64,000 nucleotides of DNA, taken from the NCBI RefSeq assembly GCF_000276665.1, contig NW_004955418.1:6660489-6724488 (forward strand). The letters run 5' to 3'. Of this stretch, positions 35,175-47,099 are shown piece after piece; the first letter of the stretch is position 1; the number at the start of each line of letters is the position of its first letter. Source of the DNA: Chinchilla lanigera (Eukaryota > Chordata > Mammalia > Rodentia > Chinchillidae). A model generated the notes under the pieces. It was not told where the DNA came from and made no database searches. It was given only the letters and a program-made list of their open reading frames with translations. The position numbers were made by a program, and so were the translations under genes.

Positions 35175-37040
35175 AAGTACGTTTAATTCAGAAAACAAAC
35201 TTCTTTAACCATGTATATTTGAGGTACTTTCTCATTCAATCTAGTCTAAAAGAGAAATTCATCCACGTTGTGGAAGATCAACAGGATATAGAAAAAGGTA
35301 AAATATTTTTAGCTAAATAGCCCAGTTATGCCCAGGAGCCAAAAGAAATGGGATCACTTATTTCAGAAGTTTATTTTCTTACATAAAAAATAAGTAAGAT
35401 GTTTGTATATCCTGGGCTCTGGAATAAAAATACCAAATTTTAGACCTGACTTACTTAAAATGATTAAATATAATGCCTATTTATCATTGAAATTCCTGGA
35501 GGAAGGAACAGTCTTGTTAGAAACTATATAGCCCCCAATTTATTTGATATGATTTTTATCTCATGAGATTACATTTAAAAACTAAGTAGGAGGTGATGCA
35601 GCCTGGGCAAAATACAATATCAGAAAGGCAATAGGAGTGATCTCACCCCCACCCTGTTAAGGAGTTCACCTGGAATGCGGGTATGGTAGGGCTTCTTAGA
35701 GTGATTCTAGTCTCAATTCATTCTTCCCACTGTTGGTTGTAAATTTTGTTTGAGACTTTAAAAACACGACCTTAAACCATGTTTAGGTGGCCTTACGCTT
35801 TGTAAAACCTTGTGAAAACAAAGGATTGCTTTTCATAGTCCCAAACCACCTAGTCTTTATTGAGTAAATACGGACATAACACCTGGGATCTGGGCTTTGT
35901 GTTCACGGCACCACCTACACTACCCAGTGTGGCTTAAGTAAAGTCTGCACCACACATAAGGTCTTTAAACAACCAGTGTAAGTTCTTACTAGACTGCCTC
36001 ATCTATTGTCTGCAGCAAATAAAATATTAAATGAGCCTTTATGTAATGAGAGAAAATATCTGCATAAAGTTATGGTGCTTACTGGTAATAGCAAAGATGT
36101 GGTACCAACTGAAACTGAGGGTTGTGTCTTTGTCTGCTGGCAAATGAGTAAAGATCTTTGAACCAATAGATGTCAGCCTGATTGAACACAGAAGGGCTGG
36201 GGAGACAGCAATAACGTTGAAATGTTTGGATAGTCAAGTTTGGATTAAAGTATTTTGTTCTAGCAGTTGAACAAGGCGGCAGACAAGGCCAGAGTAAACA
36301 CACCTCTCCTGTTCATTGATTTATTGTAAGTGCCAAACTTACTTTTATTTTGACATGCAAAGAGGTACATCCAGGTTCTAAAATTATATGTCCCAGGACT
36401 AGATTACGTAAGGACAGTGTGGCTCACTGTAAATTTTCTTAGAAGCTAAGGGGAGAAAAAAAATCTCATTACTATCATAAGTTCTTGAACAAAAGAAGAC
36501 TGTTGTATATTTTTTTTCAGACTACTGGTAGAAATTTTTCTTCATGTATAAAGAATAAACCATTCCCCTACCCCAGCTACCCAGTCTGGGAAAATGTTCT
36601 TATGAAATAGCAGTCCTCTAAAATAAAAACACCAAAGACATATTAACTAGGGTTCTTTTTTTTTTTTATTGTTGGCACTGAATACAAATCAACATTAAAT
36701 CTGAGACCATTTTTAGTGTCAGATTCCCAGATCTAAAATAGGGTATACAAATAAAAAAATTGGCAAAAATGTTTTACTTATGTTTTATGCAGCTTGTAAT
36801 GGGTGAAACTCTTCATTTAGAATTCAGACATCCCCCTCCAGATTCCATATGGAATAAATTTTAGGGACTGCCAAAAATAATGAAGGGATGCTTGGGCCTA
36901 GGAAAATAATACAGTTTAAATTTTCAATTATAGTAAGCAACTAGTTTTTCTCTATACAAAAAGATACCTTATTGTCCTATCCATCAAAGACTGAAATGTG
37001 GTTCAGTATTTCATCCATATTTGTTTTTAAAACCATTAGT
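35175..37040. other. unique DNA
   Basis: No gene or repeat is recognised. T-runs lie at about 36512 and 36657. The 74-codon minus-strand frame at 36079-36303 has no recognisable domain. Confidence 0.4.
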
Positions 37041-37560
37041 CAGGTAAATGGAATTTTGCCTGTTACAAAATACCAAATCAACTGATTTAAACAACAACCC
37101 AAAAAATGGGGGGACTGAGGAATTTGACTGGCTCTTGAGCCTAAAGAGGCAGTTTTAATTACAGGAGAAGTTCAGAGTAGCCATTAGCAGTTTTGGGCTT
37201 TAGCTCTATTTTTCTGCAGTTCTTTCTACTTACCTTACTCAATACACTGGTGTCACCTTTAGATGGACTCTGTGGTAGCAAAAAGGGCTATGGTACTTTA
37301 GACTTAATACCTCATAAATACTATCCTGAGGTTAAAAAAAAAAAATGTATGTCCCAGTACTCCTGGCAAAAATCCTGGGGTTTACTGTGGTGGCAGTGGA
37401 TTAAGGCAAAAGCCTGCTCATTACCATGGCCAGATGGATGGCACATACAGGGTGTGCTTAAGCTTAAGTTAGAACCAAGGCCTAACTTCAAATGTGAGGG
37501 TCCCACCTTAAGTACAGGTGAGAATTTGGCAATGACTTGATTCTTAAAGGAAAATAAATG
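37041..37560. other. possible decayed interspersed repeat
   Basis: GTTACAAAATACCAAATCAA followed by TTTAAACAACAACCC recalls the reversed end of LTR or DNA-transposon relics. The 37330-37550 part has overlapping 100-115 codon frames on both strands, typical of a GC-richer relic. The family cannot be fixed by eye. Confidence 0.3.
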
Positions 37561-38605
37561 CTTTTTGGACAAAGGAAGAAATTCAGGAATAACCAGCAAA
37601 CATCCCTGGCACCTATCTAACATAAAAGTTCTGGCTGCCTAACTGTACTCAGGGGAAGTTTATCTTACCCATAATTTCCTTCACCACCCAGCAGTGAGAA
37701 CTTAGTCAACCCATTACTTGGGTATCTGTGGTAAGAGACAAACTGCAGTTCGAAGGAGTAGTTTGATCAGCAGATGTGAGAGGAGCCTCCCTCCACAGTT
37801 TTTGTAGGATGATACACTTACGGGTGCACTTCACACTTACATCATGTGGGAAGCACCCTTTGTACCAAAAATAAAAACTTAATGAAATAAAAGCTAATGT
37901 TTTTCTCTATACTTTTTCTAGTTCTATACATATGATCATGCAGATAATCCCATTTCAGTCCTACCTGGCATATGTTTTTGAGCTTTTTAAAAACAACCCC
38001 AAAATTGCCCTGTCTTTGTCCTAATTTGTATTTGATTTACACCCACAGCTGAACCTGTTTGCATAATGAACAGTGACACTCCCACCCTTAACAGAGAGCA
38101 TCCCTCCCTTCCTCTCACGTTGTTCATGAAGCTAAGTACACAACACTGTCTCAAGACACAAGAGGGGAAGAATCTGATGATGATAAGAATGTGTCCTTTT
38201 ATTCTTCCCATCCCACACCCTTAGTCTCCAGGATGCAATGCAGTCCAAACTGAATGACCTGCTTCACTTAAGATTTAAATGTTTTTGTCCCTAACTAGTG
38301 CTCTAAAAAGTTTGTGCCTAACTAGGTACAAAAACCTAAACCTAACTAGTTCTCCCTGAGGTCTGAAGAATGTCATCATTGCCATGATTATTACCCTTGT
38401 AGGTGTTACTGCAATCTCTTTATGGTTCTTTTCCTTCACTATTTTGCTCCCATACCAGAAAAAAAATTTTTTTCTCTTATCCCAACTGTCTTCACATTAA
38501 TTTCTTTCATTTCTTCTCTGCCTGGCTGCAAGCTTCCACACACCATGCCTACACTTTGCATACTTGAAATGTTCGTGAAGGCAACAAAACCAACCTATAG
38601 GTATA
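37561..38605. other. unique DNA
   Basis: CTAACTAG-type short repeats occur at 38292-38350 (CTAACTAGTG, CTAACTAGGT, CTAACTAGTT). No gene or transposon was identified. Confidence 0.4.
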
Positions 38606-38811
38606 TACAGTGGTACCTCGGTTTAGGATACTTACTTTGTTTTACGGTTTTGGGGAAGATGGCCACATTTGTGTTTGTATGGGAAAGGTAACCGTGGTAG
38701 TGTTGGTCAGTTGGTGTAGAGTTTGCAAATGGAAGCAAACTGTTGACGAACGCTTTTGTTTCAGAGCTGAATTTTTTGGGAACAGAAGTGTTCATGACCT
38801 GAGGTATATTG
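38606..38811 (+). mobile_element. Tc1/mariner- or pogo-like MITE
   Basis: It starts after a TA dinucleotide with CAGTGGTACCTCGGTTTAGG. The other end reads GTTCATGACCTGAGGTAT, whose reverse complement ATACCTCAGGTCATGAAC parallels the start. So it has imperfect terminal inverted repeats. Length is about 200 bp with no transposase frame. The right terminus runs into a TG microsatellite and is degraded. Confidence 0.55.
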
Positions 38812-38834
38812 TGTGTGTGTGTGTGTGTGTGTAA
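38809..38834. repeat. (TG)n microsatellite
   Basis: Uninterrupted TG dinucleotides directly after the MITE end. It is the best potentially polymorphic marker in the window. Confidence 0.95.
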
Positions 38835-39264
38835 TGTTATAGATAAAAATTCCTTTTAGCTGCCAGTTCTACTACCAGTTCCTTCTCCCCTGCCCTAGTG
38901 GGAAACTCTGACAGGTACAGTTATTGTTCTGTGTTCTTTATATATATTCTTAAGGATGTACACATCAAGAATGTTTAATTTAGATTTATCTTATGTAAAT
39001 AGGTCACAGTGTAAATATCTTTTTAGCAACATATTTCACTCAACAATATGCCTTTGAGATACATCTGTTTGGATACATAGAAATCTAGTCTATTCTTTTA
39101 ACTACTTTGTGAGTCCCATGAAATGAATGTACCATGTTTCATTTTTATATAGTCCTGTTGTGATAAATACCCATTTCTAAATTTTTCACTATTAGGAACG
39201 AATACTTCAGTGAACCTCTTGTACAGTGAGGTAATATATTTTGTTAGTTAATCCCAGTTTTCAA

Positions 39265-39432
39265 CTGTCTAGCTAGCAGATATTAAACAAGTTACCTAAA
39301 CTCACTGACTGAATTTCTTTCTCCCCACTATAGAAGTGTGATGAGAATTAGATGAGCTAATATATAGAAAGTATTGAGTTAAAGGCTGCTTAGCACATTG
39401 CAAGGGCTCGTATCAGAGGACATATTAATATT
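39265..39432 (+). mobile_element. MIR SINE, plus strand
   Basis: AAACAAGTTACCTAAACTCA, AGAATTAGATGAGCTAATAT and AGGCTGCTTAGCACATTGCA are MIR core and 3' motifs. Confidence 0.75.
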
Positions 39433-39904
39433 ATAAAGTCTACATCCTGAACTGTGCTCATTTTCTGTTTAGTTGGTAATTCCAAGTTGCCCTTTTGAGT
39501 GACCACATGGATGTGTGCTTCTCTCAGTAGTGTGACAAAGGGTCTATTTTCCTAATATTTGGCAATACCTTGTATTAGCAAACCTTTTTATTTGCTGTTC
39601 TGTTCTATGAGAAATACCCTCTCAATGATATTTTAATTTTCTTTTTTATGTATTTTTCATTTCTCTGAGTACTGGTAAGGTTGAATTTTTAATATATTTG
39701 TTAGGTAGTTTTACTTCTTAAGTTATAGTAATTGTCCATCTTTCTACTTTTAGCAAATAGGTATTCTTGACACTAACATTTTGTTATATGCTGTAAATGT
39801 TTTCTTTCATTCTATCACTTAAATTTCCTTTGGCTTAAAATGTCTTTTTAAAAAGAATAATTTGGGGGGATCACATTTATCAATCCCTTCCTTGATGTGT
39901 TTCT

Positions 39905-40125
39905 GAGCTTGAGAGTTTAGATTTGAATCCCACCTATGCCATGTACTGACTCTGAGATCTTGGACAACTTATATGACCTCGTGATGCCCTCATTTCCTCA
40001 GCTGTTGAATGAGAATAATAACAGTGTCTGCTTCCTAGATTGTTGTAAGGACTTGGATTTAAGTGTCTGTAAAATACCAGGCACAGTGAATACCATATGA
40101 GTGGTTTCTATTATTAAGCCCTCTG
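39905..40125 (+). mobile_element. MIR SINE, plus strand, nearly complete
   Basis: TTTGAATCCCACCTATGCCA, TGACTCTGAGATCTTGGACA, TGCCCTCATTTCCTCAGCTG, TGAGAATAATAACAGTGTCT and AAATACCAGGCACAGTGAAT are in MIR order. Confidence 0.85.
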
Positions 40126-40844
40126 CAGCCCATAGTCAAAATGGTACTCTTATGTACTATCATAATTATTTTATTTTGAAGTTTGGATTTTAATCCACCT
40201 GGAATTTATTTTATATTTAATATTTGTATGTGAGATCTGTAGATTTTAATATAAGATCATGCATTATCTCTATATCATTTGTCAGTATATTTTCTCCTTT
40301 GATTTGATATATTACTTCTCTCATAGATTAAATTTTCATATATTCATGGACCTGTTTCTGTATCTTTTCTGTTGTCTCTTTTGTCACCAGTGCTCTACTA
40401 TTTGAATTATTGCAAATTTGTATTTTTACCGGTTATCTAGGAGATTCATTCCTTCCCCCTTTTCCAGAATTACCTTATTCTTTTTTTATATTATTTTTTC
40501 ATGATATTTTTCCATATTAAATAACAATTTCTTAAATTTCATTTAAAAAGTATGTTGATATTTTTGAAAAGGTGATATTTGTAGCATTGAATTTTCCCAT
40601 CAACAAACCAGATAGTTTTCCATTTTAGATCTTCTTTGTTTGTTCTTCTAATAAATTTTTATAATTTTCCCCACCGAGCTGTTTAATATTTTGTTGAATC
40701 TATTCCTGTATGACATATATTTTTGTTGCTATTGCCAGTGGGATACTTTTACCCTTATTAATTTAGACTTGCTTGTGCTACTATATTGGAATACAATTGG
40801 TTTTGTGTAACTTGTAATTGGCTCCCTTACTAAACTTTCTTTGT

Positions 40845-41231
40845 CACTTTCTCATCACAGGGACTCAATACTGAACCAAAGAAATTAATGAAAAGGAGAT
40901 TTATTTCAGCTCACAATTTTAGTCCATAGTTGGCCAGCTCCAAGGCAGGAAGTGATGGTAGAAGGGCCTGGGTGGAGTAAAGCTGCTCACGTTCATGACA
41001 ACCAGGAAGCAGAGCATGAAAGAAGGAACCAGGGAGGAGAATCCAGCTTCCCAGCTCAAGGGCCCAGTGACCTGCCTCTTCCACACTGTTTACCTTCTTT
41101 GGGATTGGTGTGTACCCGACCTCCTAATATCACATTTAGCTATAGCGCCCCCACAGGCCAGTCAACTTCCATGAAATCCCACCTGTGAGCACATGAGGCT
41201 CTTGGGGGACATCTAGATATGAACCATAGCA
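40845..41231 (-). mobile_element. solo LTR, ERVL-MaLR-like, minus strand
   Basis: About 385 bp, read reversed: GGAGATTTATTTCAGCTCAC (polyadenylation side), GGCAGGAAGTGATGGTAGAA, CAGGAAGCAGAGCATGAAAG, CCCAGTGACCTGCCTCTTCC, ACCTCCTAATATCACATTTA, then CTTGGGGGACATCTAGATAT-GAACCATAGCA as the reversed 5' end. The size and layout are those of mammalian MaLR solo LTRs. There is no internal region. Confidence 0.65.
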
Positions 41232-41246
41232 CTTTGCTAGTATTCT

Positions 41247-41485
41247 TTTTTTTTTTTTTTTTTTTAATTTTTAGATTTTCTTAGTGCATGTTCATAAAAC
41301 ATAATGACTGTATTCTTGTGGGAAGTTGGTACATGTACACAACATACTTAATTCTTACTTCATGCCCTTCCTCCAGCCTTCCTCCCCCTCCCCTATCTCT
41401 TGGTTCCTTCTCTTTTGCAAAAGGTCTTTCTCCTTATTTTTTAGTGTCTTAGTAGTTTCTCAGTTTGGGTCTCTTTATTTTTTTT
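41247..41485 (-). mobile_element. truncated L1 3' end with reversed poly(A), minus strand
   Basis: A T-run at about 41248-41266 is followed by reversed L1 3'-UTR sequence (TTAGTGCATGTTCATAAAAC, TGGGAAGTTGGTACATGTAC, CTTCCTCCCCCTCCCCTATC). It is a 5'-truncated insertion, younger than the L1 mosaic around it. Confidence 0.6.
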
Positions 41486-42000
41486 TTTAGGTAAGCAATT
41501 AATATCTTTTGAAAATTATGGTCATTTTGTATCCTTCTAATTTTTATCTTGTTGTATTGAAATTATCTAAACCAGGTACTGCAAGTGTTGAAGACATGTC
41601 TAGTTTGTTCCTGGTTTTAATGAACACTTACACTGTGGTACGAACAAATCTGATATTTGCTGTAGGTTTCCAGTGGATACTTTAGTGGACCTTTCTCTAT
41701 TGTACCATGCTCTTTGCATTTCAGACTTCTGAAGACTAAACCAATTATCTTTAAAAGTCTTTGTCAGTCCTCTGTATCTGTAAAGCAGAAGGTCTAGTAT
41801 ATTTATAATTTGTCATTAAGTTTTTATGAGTGTAGGGTTTTAAATTTACTTCATTTGCGTCTTAGTTTTCGAAAAAATTGGATCCAATTCTATTATTTAT
41901 TTTTTCCTTTAACAGGTTCTTTCTTTGAATTCCCTGAATAGTTTGTTCTTTAGTCCTCCATCACCAGGTTCTGGATAACTGTCCTCCTACAGCCTCCATT

Positions 42001-42635
42001 CTACATTGCAAACAAATAACTGGAGGTTCTGAGCTGCATTTATTTGAGTGACTTATCCTGAGGTCACTTTAGTTCTACACTGTGTAGCTATCCAAGAATA
42101 ACTTAGTGACTTTATGTTTCTGCAGAAGCCAGATTCTTAGGCCAAAACCAATGTATATCATATATATTAAGCTGTTTTAACAGCAACAGTAGTAAAAAAA
42201 AGTATAAATATGCTTGCTTACCTTCTTCAGGATTGATATTTATTTCAAAAATGTTTATACATCCTTGAAAGTAGAAGATAGCTCTGGCTTTGTCCCAGGG
42301 CCTCAGGAATGAGGCCTGACAAATTCTAAAGAAGATTCTTCGGGAGAAGTTGTGTTGGCATTGGTTAACTTTAACAGTCTTTCTCATTCTGTACTCAGCC
42401 CTTCCCCTTGCTTCTCTTGTCCCTGCATCCAAGCTTTTTAGTTTGTTTTTAGAGCCCCAGAATTCAGCGGTTGAGGATGTAAAAGAGATGCTGCTATTTG
42501 TGTTATGTGTTCTTCAAAATTCCCTCAGGTTGAAAGTCCTTAATTAGTGAGAAAAGTAAGATTTCACTACCTAAGTTTATGATGCAGGGTGTGCTGGAGA
42601 AATGTTTTAGCTCATAGAAAACTGTTTCAAAGGCC
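42001..42635. other. unique DNA
   Basis: No recognisable repeat or gene. The 106-codon minus-strand frame at 42112-42432 lacks any known domain. Confidence 0.4.
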
Positions 42636-43115
42636 CCTGGAACTAATAGCTATTCTTTGCATTTCCATCATTCCTATTGTTGCTTAAGGATTTTGAAGAC
42701 AATTTCATTCAGCTAGTTTCCTAAAGTTCCTTGGGCTCATTAGGCAAGGCAGCTAATTATGGTTTGAAGCTCTGTTAGTCTAAAGAATATGCACGTTATG
42801 TGCAGCTATTGAGCAGCAAACATTGTTCAGATACAGTAGGTATCATTATTTGATGCTAATTTGACAGTCTTGAAGCACTGTGCACAAATTGTGGTTCTTT
42901 CCATGGAAACTTAGCTCGATTGTTCTTCCTGAAGCACTCAGGATGTACTTAAAGGAGTTAATAATGAGTCTTCAGAATGTTCTCATGGAAACATTCCCTT
43001 CATTGTGTTTTTGTTCAGTATACATTGATTCTGTTAGAGAATTCTGTTTAATTTTGTTCATTTCCCCTAGACTCTCAATAGAGATTGCTCTAAACATCAG
43101 TTCATATTAATTTAA
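42636..43115. promoter_or_regulatory. candidate conserved non-coding element
   Basis: About 480 bp, repeat-free, with several AT-core homeodomain-like sites in mixed sequence (GGCAGCTAATTATGGTTTGA, ATTATTTGATGCTAATTTGA, GAGTTAATAATGAGTC) and one AATATGCACGTTATGTGCAG segment. The texture resembles developmental enhancers. There is no direct proof of conservation. Confidence 0.25.
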
Positions 43116-43426
43116 GTCCACAAGTGAGATTATTACAGGTTTAGTTATTCCTGGTTAAGATTGTGGCATCATCTGTCCTGGTGGTCACTCGCTGTGCTAT
43201 GTTTTGGCATAACAGAAAGAGCTATGTCAAAAGATCCCTATCCGAGACCCATCAGTGTGAGGCTTTTGAGGCACTGAACACAGTTCAACTTCCAGGACAG
43301 GCATCTGACACCTTGCTTAGAGAGCTCGCCTGCATTTCTCTGCTGGTGCTTCCTGTCTCTCTTGACAGATTTGTATGCTCCTTCACAAGCTCATTGAGCT
43401 CTTTACCAAGTGCATCTCCCCACCCA
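43116..43426. other. unique DNA in a 140-codon open frame
   Basis: A plus-strand frame of 140 codons spans 43163-43585. It has no recognised domain, has minus-strand competitors, and its C-terminal half is made by the minisatellite. I do not regard it as a gene. Confidence 0.4.
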
Positions 43427-43508
43427 CCCAGGGCCTTTGTCAGCCCCGCCCCCAACCCAGGGCCTTTGTCAGGCCCCCATCTGCCCAGGTCTTTTGTCAC
43501 CTGCCAAT
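43427..43508. repeat. GC-rich minisatellite, about 28-bp unit, 3 copies
   Basis: Units start at 43427, 43456 and 43484: CCCAGGGCCTTTGTCAGCCC, CCCAGGGCCTTTGTCAGGCC, CCCAGGTCTTTTGTCACCTG. It is the most GC-rich stretch in the window. Confidence 0.9.
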
Positions 43509-44790
43509 TTCTAGTGTCTTCTCACTGTCAGCCCTATGGTGCTTCACAGCCAGATCACAGCCTACTCCTCCTGAGTCTTCAGTGATTCCAGCACACACAA
43601 GTGTCTCCCTGTTTTTGAATCCATAGCTCCTTTTAGAAAATTAATTTTATGTGGATTTTTCAGAACACCTCTCAGTTTTAATGTATGGACTCAGAGTTCT
43701 TTTAAATTTGAATATATGGACTTTTTACTTTAAAAATGATATACTTACGTTTTCCACTCAACCCTTTCATTCTGATACACAAGTATTTTACCTGGAACCT
43801 AGTAGATATTTACACTTATTTGTTGCACAAATAAATGGAATTCTCTGCATGTGGGAGAAAGTATTTGAATTTTGAAATACGTGAGAGTTAGCTTTTAGCA
43901 TATTGCCAAGTAGAATCGAGTTGGTTATTTGTTTTCTTGAATTCATTTTTGTTGGTCTGCTTGGTTTTGCTTGGAAGAGATACTAGTTTACAGCTGTCTC
44001 AAGCCAGGCACTCTGCTGAAATCCCTTAGGTGTTAGTATTGAACCTGTATGTATGCATTTGTGACTACTGCATAATTTAATTTGTAGTGCACAATAAGGT
44101 CTATAAAGTAATGTCATTTCATTCAGCAACATACTAGTACTTTAACCAACATACTAGGACTTCCCTATTCAGATCACTGTTACTGCCTTCAAATTAGTCA
44201 TCTTTTGAGACTATTCCTTATTCATCACACTGTAGTCACACTTCAGAGATCTTTACAAGGTAAATGTGTGAAGTATAAATGGATGATGTGGTCAAGGAGA
44301 GGTAAAGGGCAACAGGGTAGGAAGGTACAAATTGGCTATTAATATTTTGCTCCATTCATCAATGAATTACTGTGCATGTAATGAGGATTTTGTCTGTCTT
44401 ACTAAGATATTAATTGTGATTGGAAAACTTGACTATATTTTTAAGTCTGACTTAGAAATATCTGCCCTTGCATTTCATTATCACATTGCTTCCTATGGAG
44501 AATGGAAACTACAGTAGAGATATGACTAATTGAAAAAAGTGTAGTTTAATGTAGCAGTAATAGTAAAGGCTACCTAAATAGTGCATAATGCTTAGGAATG
44601 TGTAGTTTCTTTGTCTTGTTCAGATTATTTAAGTGCAATTTTATTCCATTCCTTCATAGCTTTTAAATCTCTTTGACTAACTTACTACTCATAACAGTCC
44701 ACATTTGTTAGCTATGTTCCTAGACATATTCTCCTTAGCCAAATATTTTTACCTTCTGTCCTCCATAGGTAAGACATCATAGTCTGATAT
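43509..44790. other. unique AT-rich DNA
   Basis: No repeat or gene recognised. ACATACTAG(T/G)AC occurs twice at about 44130-44160. Confidence 0.4.
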
Positions 44791-44792
44791 GG

Positions 44793-44975
44793 TCAGACAG
44801 ACCTGAACTCCATCCTCCTGCTTCTCAGTAACTGTGGTCCTGAAGTTGTTCGGTACCATCTCCTCTTGCATGATGCAGATAGTATCTATATCACAAAAAT
44901 GGGATGAAGATTAATTATGTAAATGTAGTTAAGAGCACTTAACACAATGTTACTACGTAGTAAATAGTAAAAAAA
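44793..44975 (+). mobile_element. MIR SINE, plus strand
   Basis: AGACAGACCTGAACTCCATC, TCAGTAACTGTGGTCCTGAA, CACAAAAATGGGATGAAGAT and AAGAGCACTTAACACAATGT are in MIR order. Confidence 0.75.
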
Positions 44976-46485
44976 AAAAATGCCCCTCCTTTTGTTGTTG
45001 GTTCATGTAGCTTTTTATAACAATATGTGCTATTTTGCTTTATACCCTAGGTTTACCTGTATTTAAAATAGTTTCATACAGAGTTCTTTAGTATATGATG
45101 CTTAAAGTAATAAATACTGGATATATTTTATTTACATTTGTCAGGTATATGTAAATGTAATACAACATATTGTGAATACCTGTGATGTTTAAGGAACATA
45201 CTCTCCAAAAATCTTAATAGAAATTTTTCTGACTGCTAGACTGGCCTGTCATCTAGTTTCCAAGAAAAGGTCAAAAGATACATTTGAATCCAGGGAATTT
45301 AACCAGATTTGCTAGATTCCTTGAGGAAAACAAGGGGGAAGGGTTGCTGTAGGAGCATAGTCTGCCCCTCTTCCTTTTCAGCTCCTTTGGGCATAGTATT
45401 AGATTGGTTCCCAGCGTGATCGTGCCCTTGTATTCCTGCTGAGTTTGACTGCAGTCCCATGCTTCATTCTCAAGAAATGTTGCCCAGAGGCACATGTGCA
45501 CAAAGGTAGACACAGAAATTATCATGGGAGGCCGCAGCTGCCTACGGCAGGTGAGGCCTAGAGAAAATATGAAACATATAGAATTTATTAAAAGGCAAGT
45601 CTCCACCTCCAAAAGTAAGATACAAAATTCCATTGTGAAAATAATTCCAGATCAACAAAGGCTTGGAAATGATTTTTTTAATGTAGGGGAATTATAGCTT
45701 CATCCATACATCCAAAGAGATGAGATATATACATATATGTACATTGTGACCATATGCTCAGGTTTACCTGTTACTTGCTATATTTAATAAGAAATGTCTG
45801 CAATTGTATGTATTTGCTGTGTTTTAAAGTTTCTTCAAAGAATAAGCAAAGTATATGTTATACCACAAATAGTAAACAAATATTAGCGTGGAAGTGTTCC
45901 ACACATCTAATTTTAAGAAATAAAAATAGATTGTATGAGAAATAAAAGCAAAAAACAATTAATCCTAATGATATTATACAGAATCTTGAATTTGGTAGAA
46001 GCACTTTCTTAAAATAGGTTGGATATTTTGTCAACAGAAAATCTTTAAGAGACACAGAACAGATTTTTTTATAGTTATGAAAGATTTAGAGTTAATGATT
46101 ATTTAATTAAAAGCTATTTTCTGGGTTTTTTTAATCCACAAAATCAATTGCTGCACATTGAATTGAAGTGTTTTCCATCTACTTTAAATTTTTTAGAACA
46201 TAGTACAGTGATTTTAAAATTACTATGCCCATTTATATTTAAGTCTTATGAAGGATCTATATATGTGGAGGTATATGTATATTTAGAGCTTGGACCCCCT
46301 CCAAAAACTAAACAAACAGCAAAAACTGCCCCGTTTGAGTTGGAAGTAAGAAGTTAGGAATCCCATTTACTGAGGAATTTCCTTTCACTCCCTCTCTTCT
46401 TCCCTCTGATTTCCTCCTTCAAGCTTCTCCTCCTTTCCCACAGTCGTAGAATTGGTGGACCCAGAGGTACATCAGCAGCACTGGA
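44976..46485. other. unique AT-rich DNA
   Basis: No gene. The 120-codon minus-strand frame at 45271-45633 has no recognised domain and overlaps a plus-strand frame. A TATA-rich motif near 45725-45745 is isolated. Confidence 0.4.
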
Positions 46486-46489
46486 GGCT

Positions 46490-46750
46490 CTTTTTTGTTG
46501 TTTGTTTCCTTTTATTTTTCATTAGTACCTATTTGCAGTACATAATGGTCGCATTCCTCACCGTGGTGTTGTGCATGACACATTTTAATTCTTTTTTCAT
46601 CCCCTTCTCCTCCCCCTTACTCCTTCTGTCTCTTGATCTCTCACACTTGAGAGAGATCCATCTCCCTCTCTTACCATTACCTGTCTTTTATTGTGCTCTT
46701 TATTTATATTTTGGGCTCCTCATATAAGAGAAACCATGTGTTATTGAAGC
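46490..46750 (-). mobile_element. truncated L1 3' end, minus strand
   Basis: Reversed L1 3'-UTR: TATTTTTCATTAGTACCTAT, AGTACATAATGGTCGCATTC, CCCCTTCTCCTCCCCCTTAC. It is followed by GGGCTCCTCATATAAGAGAA-ACCATGTG, the same motif as at 13.09 kb. The 91-codon plus-strand frame across it is antisense and meaningless. Confidence 0.7.
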
Positions 46751-47099
46751 TGTGTAATTTATTTTAGTTAACATTGTGGTCTCGAGGGGCATCCATTTTC
46801 CTGCAAATGGCTCGAGTTTCATGCGGGCATGCCATTCTTAGAGTGAAAAGTCTAATAGCAATTCAGCATACCTTTTTTCAGAGTGCTAACACATAAGCAT
46901 TGAAATTTTTGTTTCATAGCTTTAATACGTTAGCAAATTTGTTTAGGGAAAATACACTTTTTTGTTATTATGTTATTATGCATGAATAAATATTCCATTC
47001 AGGAACCAGCCTATCTATAGTCCTGACCAATCATGAGTAGACATTGCTTACCTTCCAAATGCTTGTGTTATGCTGTGTGTATTGGTGCTCTGCTTTGGG
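46751..47099. other. unique DNA
   Basis: The first 100 bp (GTGGTCTCGAGGGGCATCCA, GCAAATGGCTCGAGTTTCAT) may extend the L1 fossil. The rest is AT-rich, with nothing recognised. Confidence 0.35.

Larger units (their letters stand above)
38970..42000 (-). mobile_element. old L1 mosaic, minus strand
   Basis: Reversed L1 3' end: AACATATTTCACTCAACAAT, TCCTGTTGTGATAAATACCC, CTATTAGGAACGAATACTTC. The reversed body continues in blocks at 39470-39890, 40130-40850 and 41500-42000 (for example TTTGGATTTTAATCCACCTG, GCTGTAGGTTTCCAGTGG). It is interrupted by two MIR-like segments, an LTR and a younger L1 end. All frames are broken. Confidence 0.65.

Noticed and set aside
36190..36215. GGGCTGGGGAGACAGC as another ID SINE start
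   Set aside because: Similarity stops after about 16 bp; no B box or tail follows.
43163..43585. 140-codon plus-strand frame
   Set aside because: Its second half is minisatellite sequence, no domain or splice context is seen, and the opposite strand is also open.
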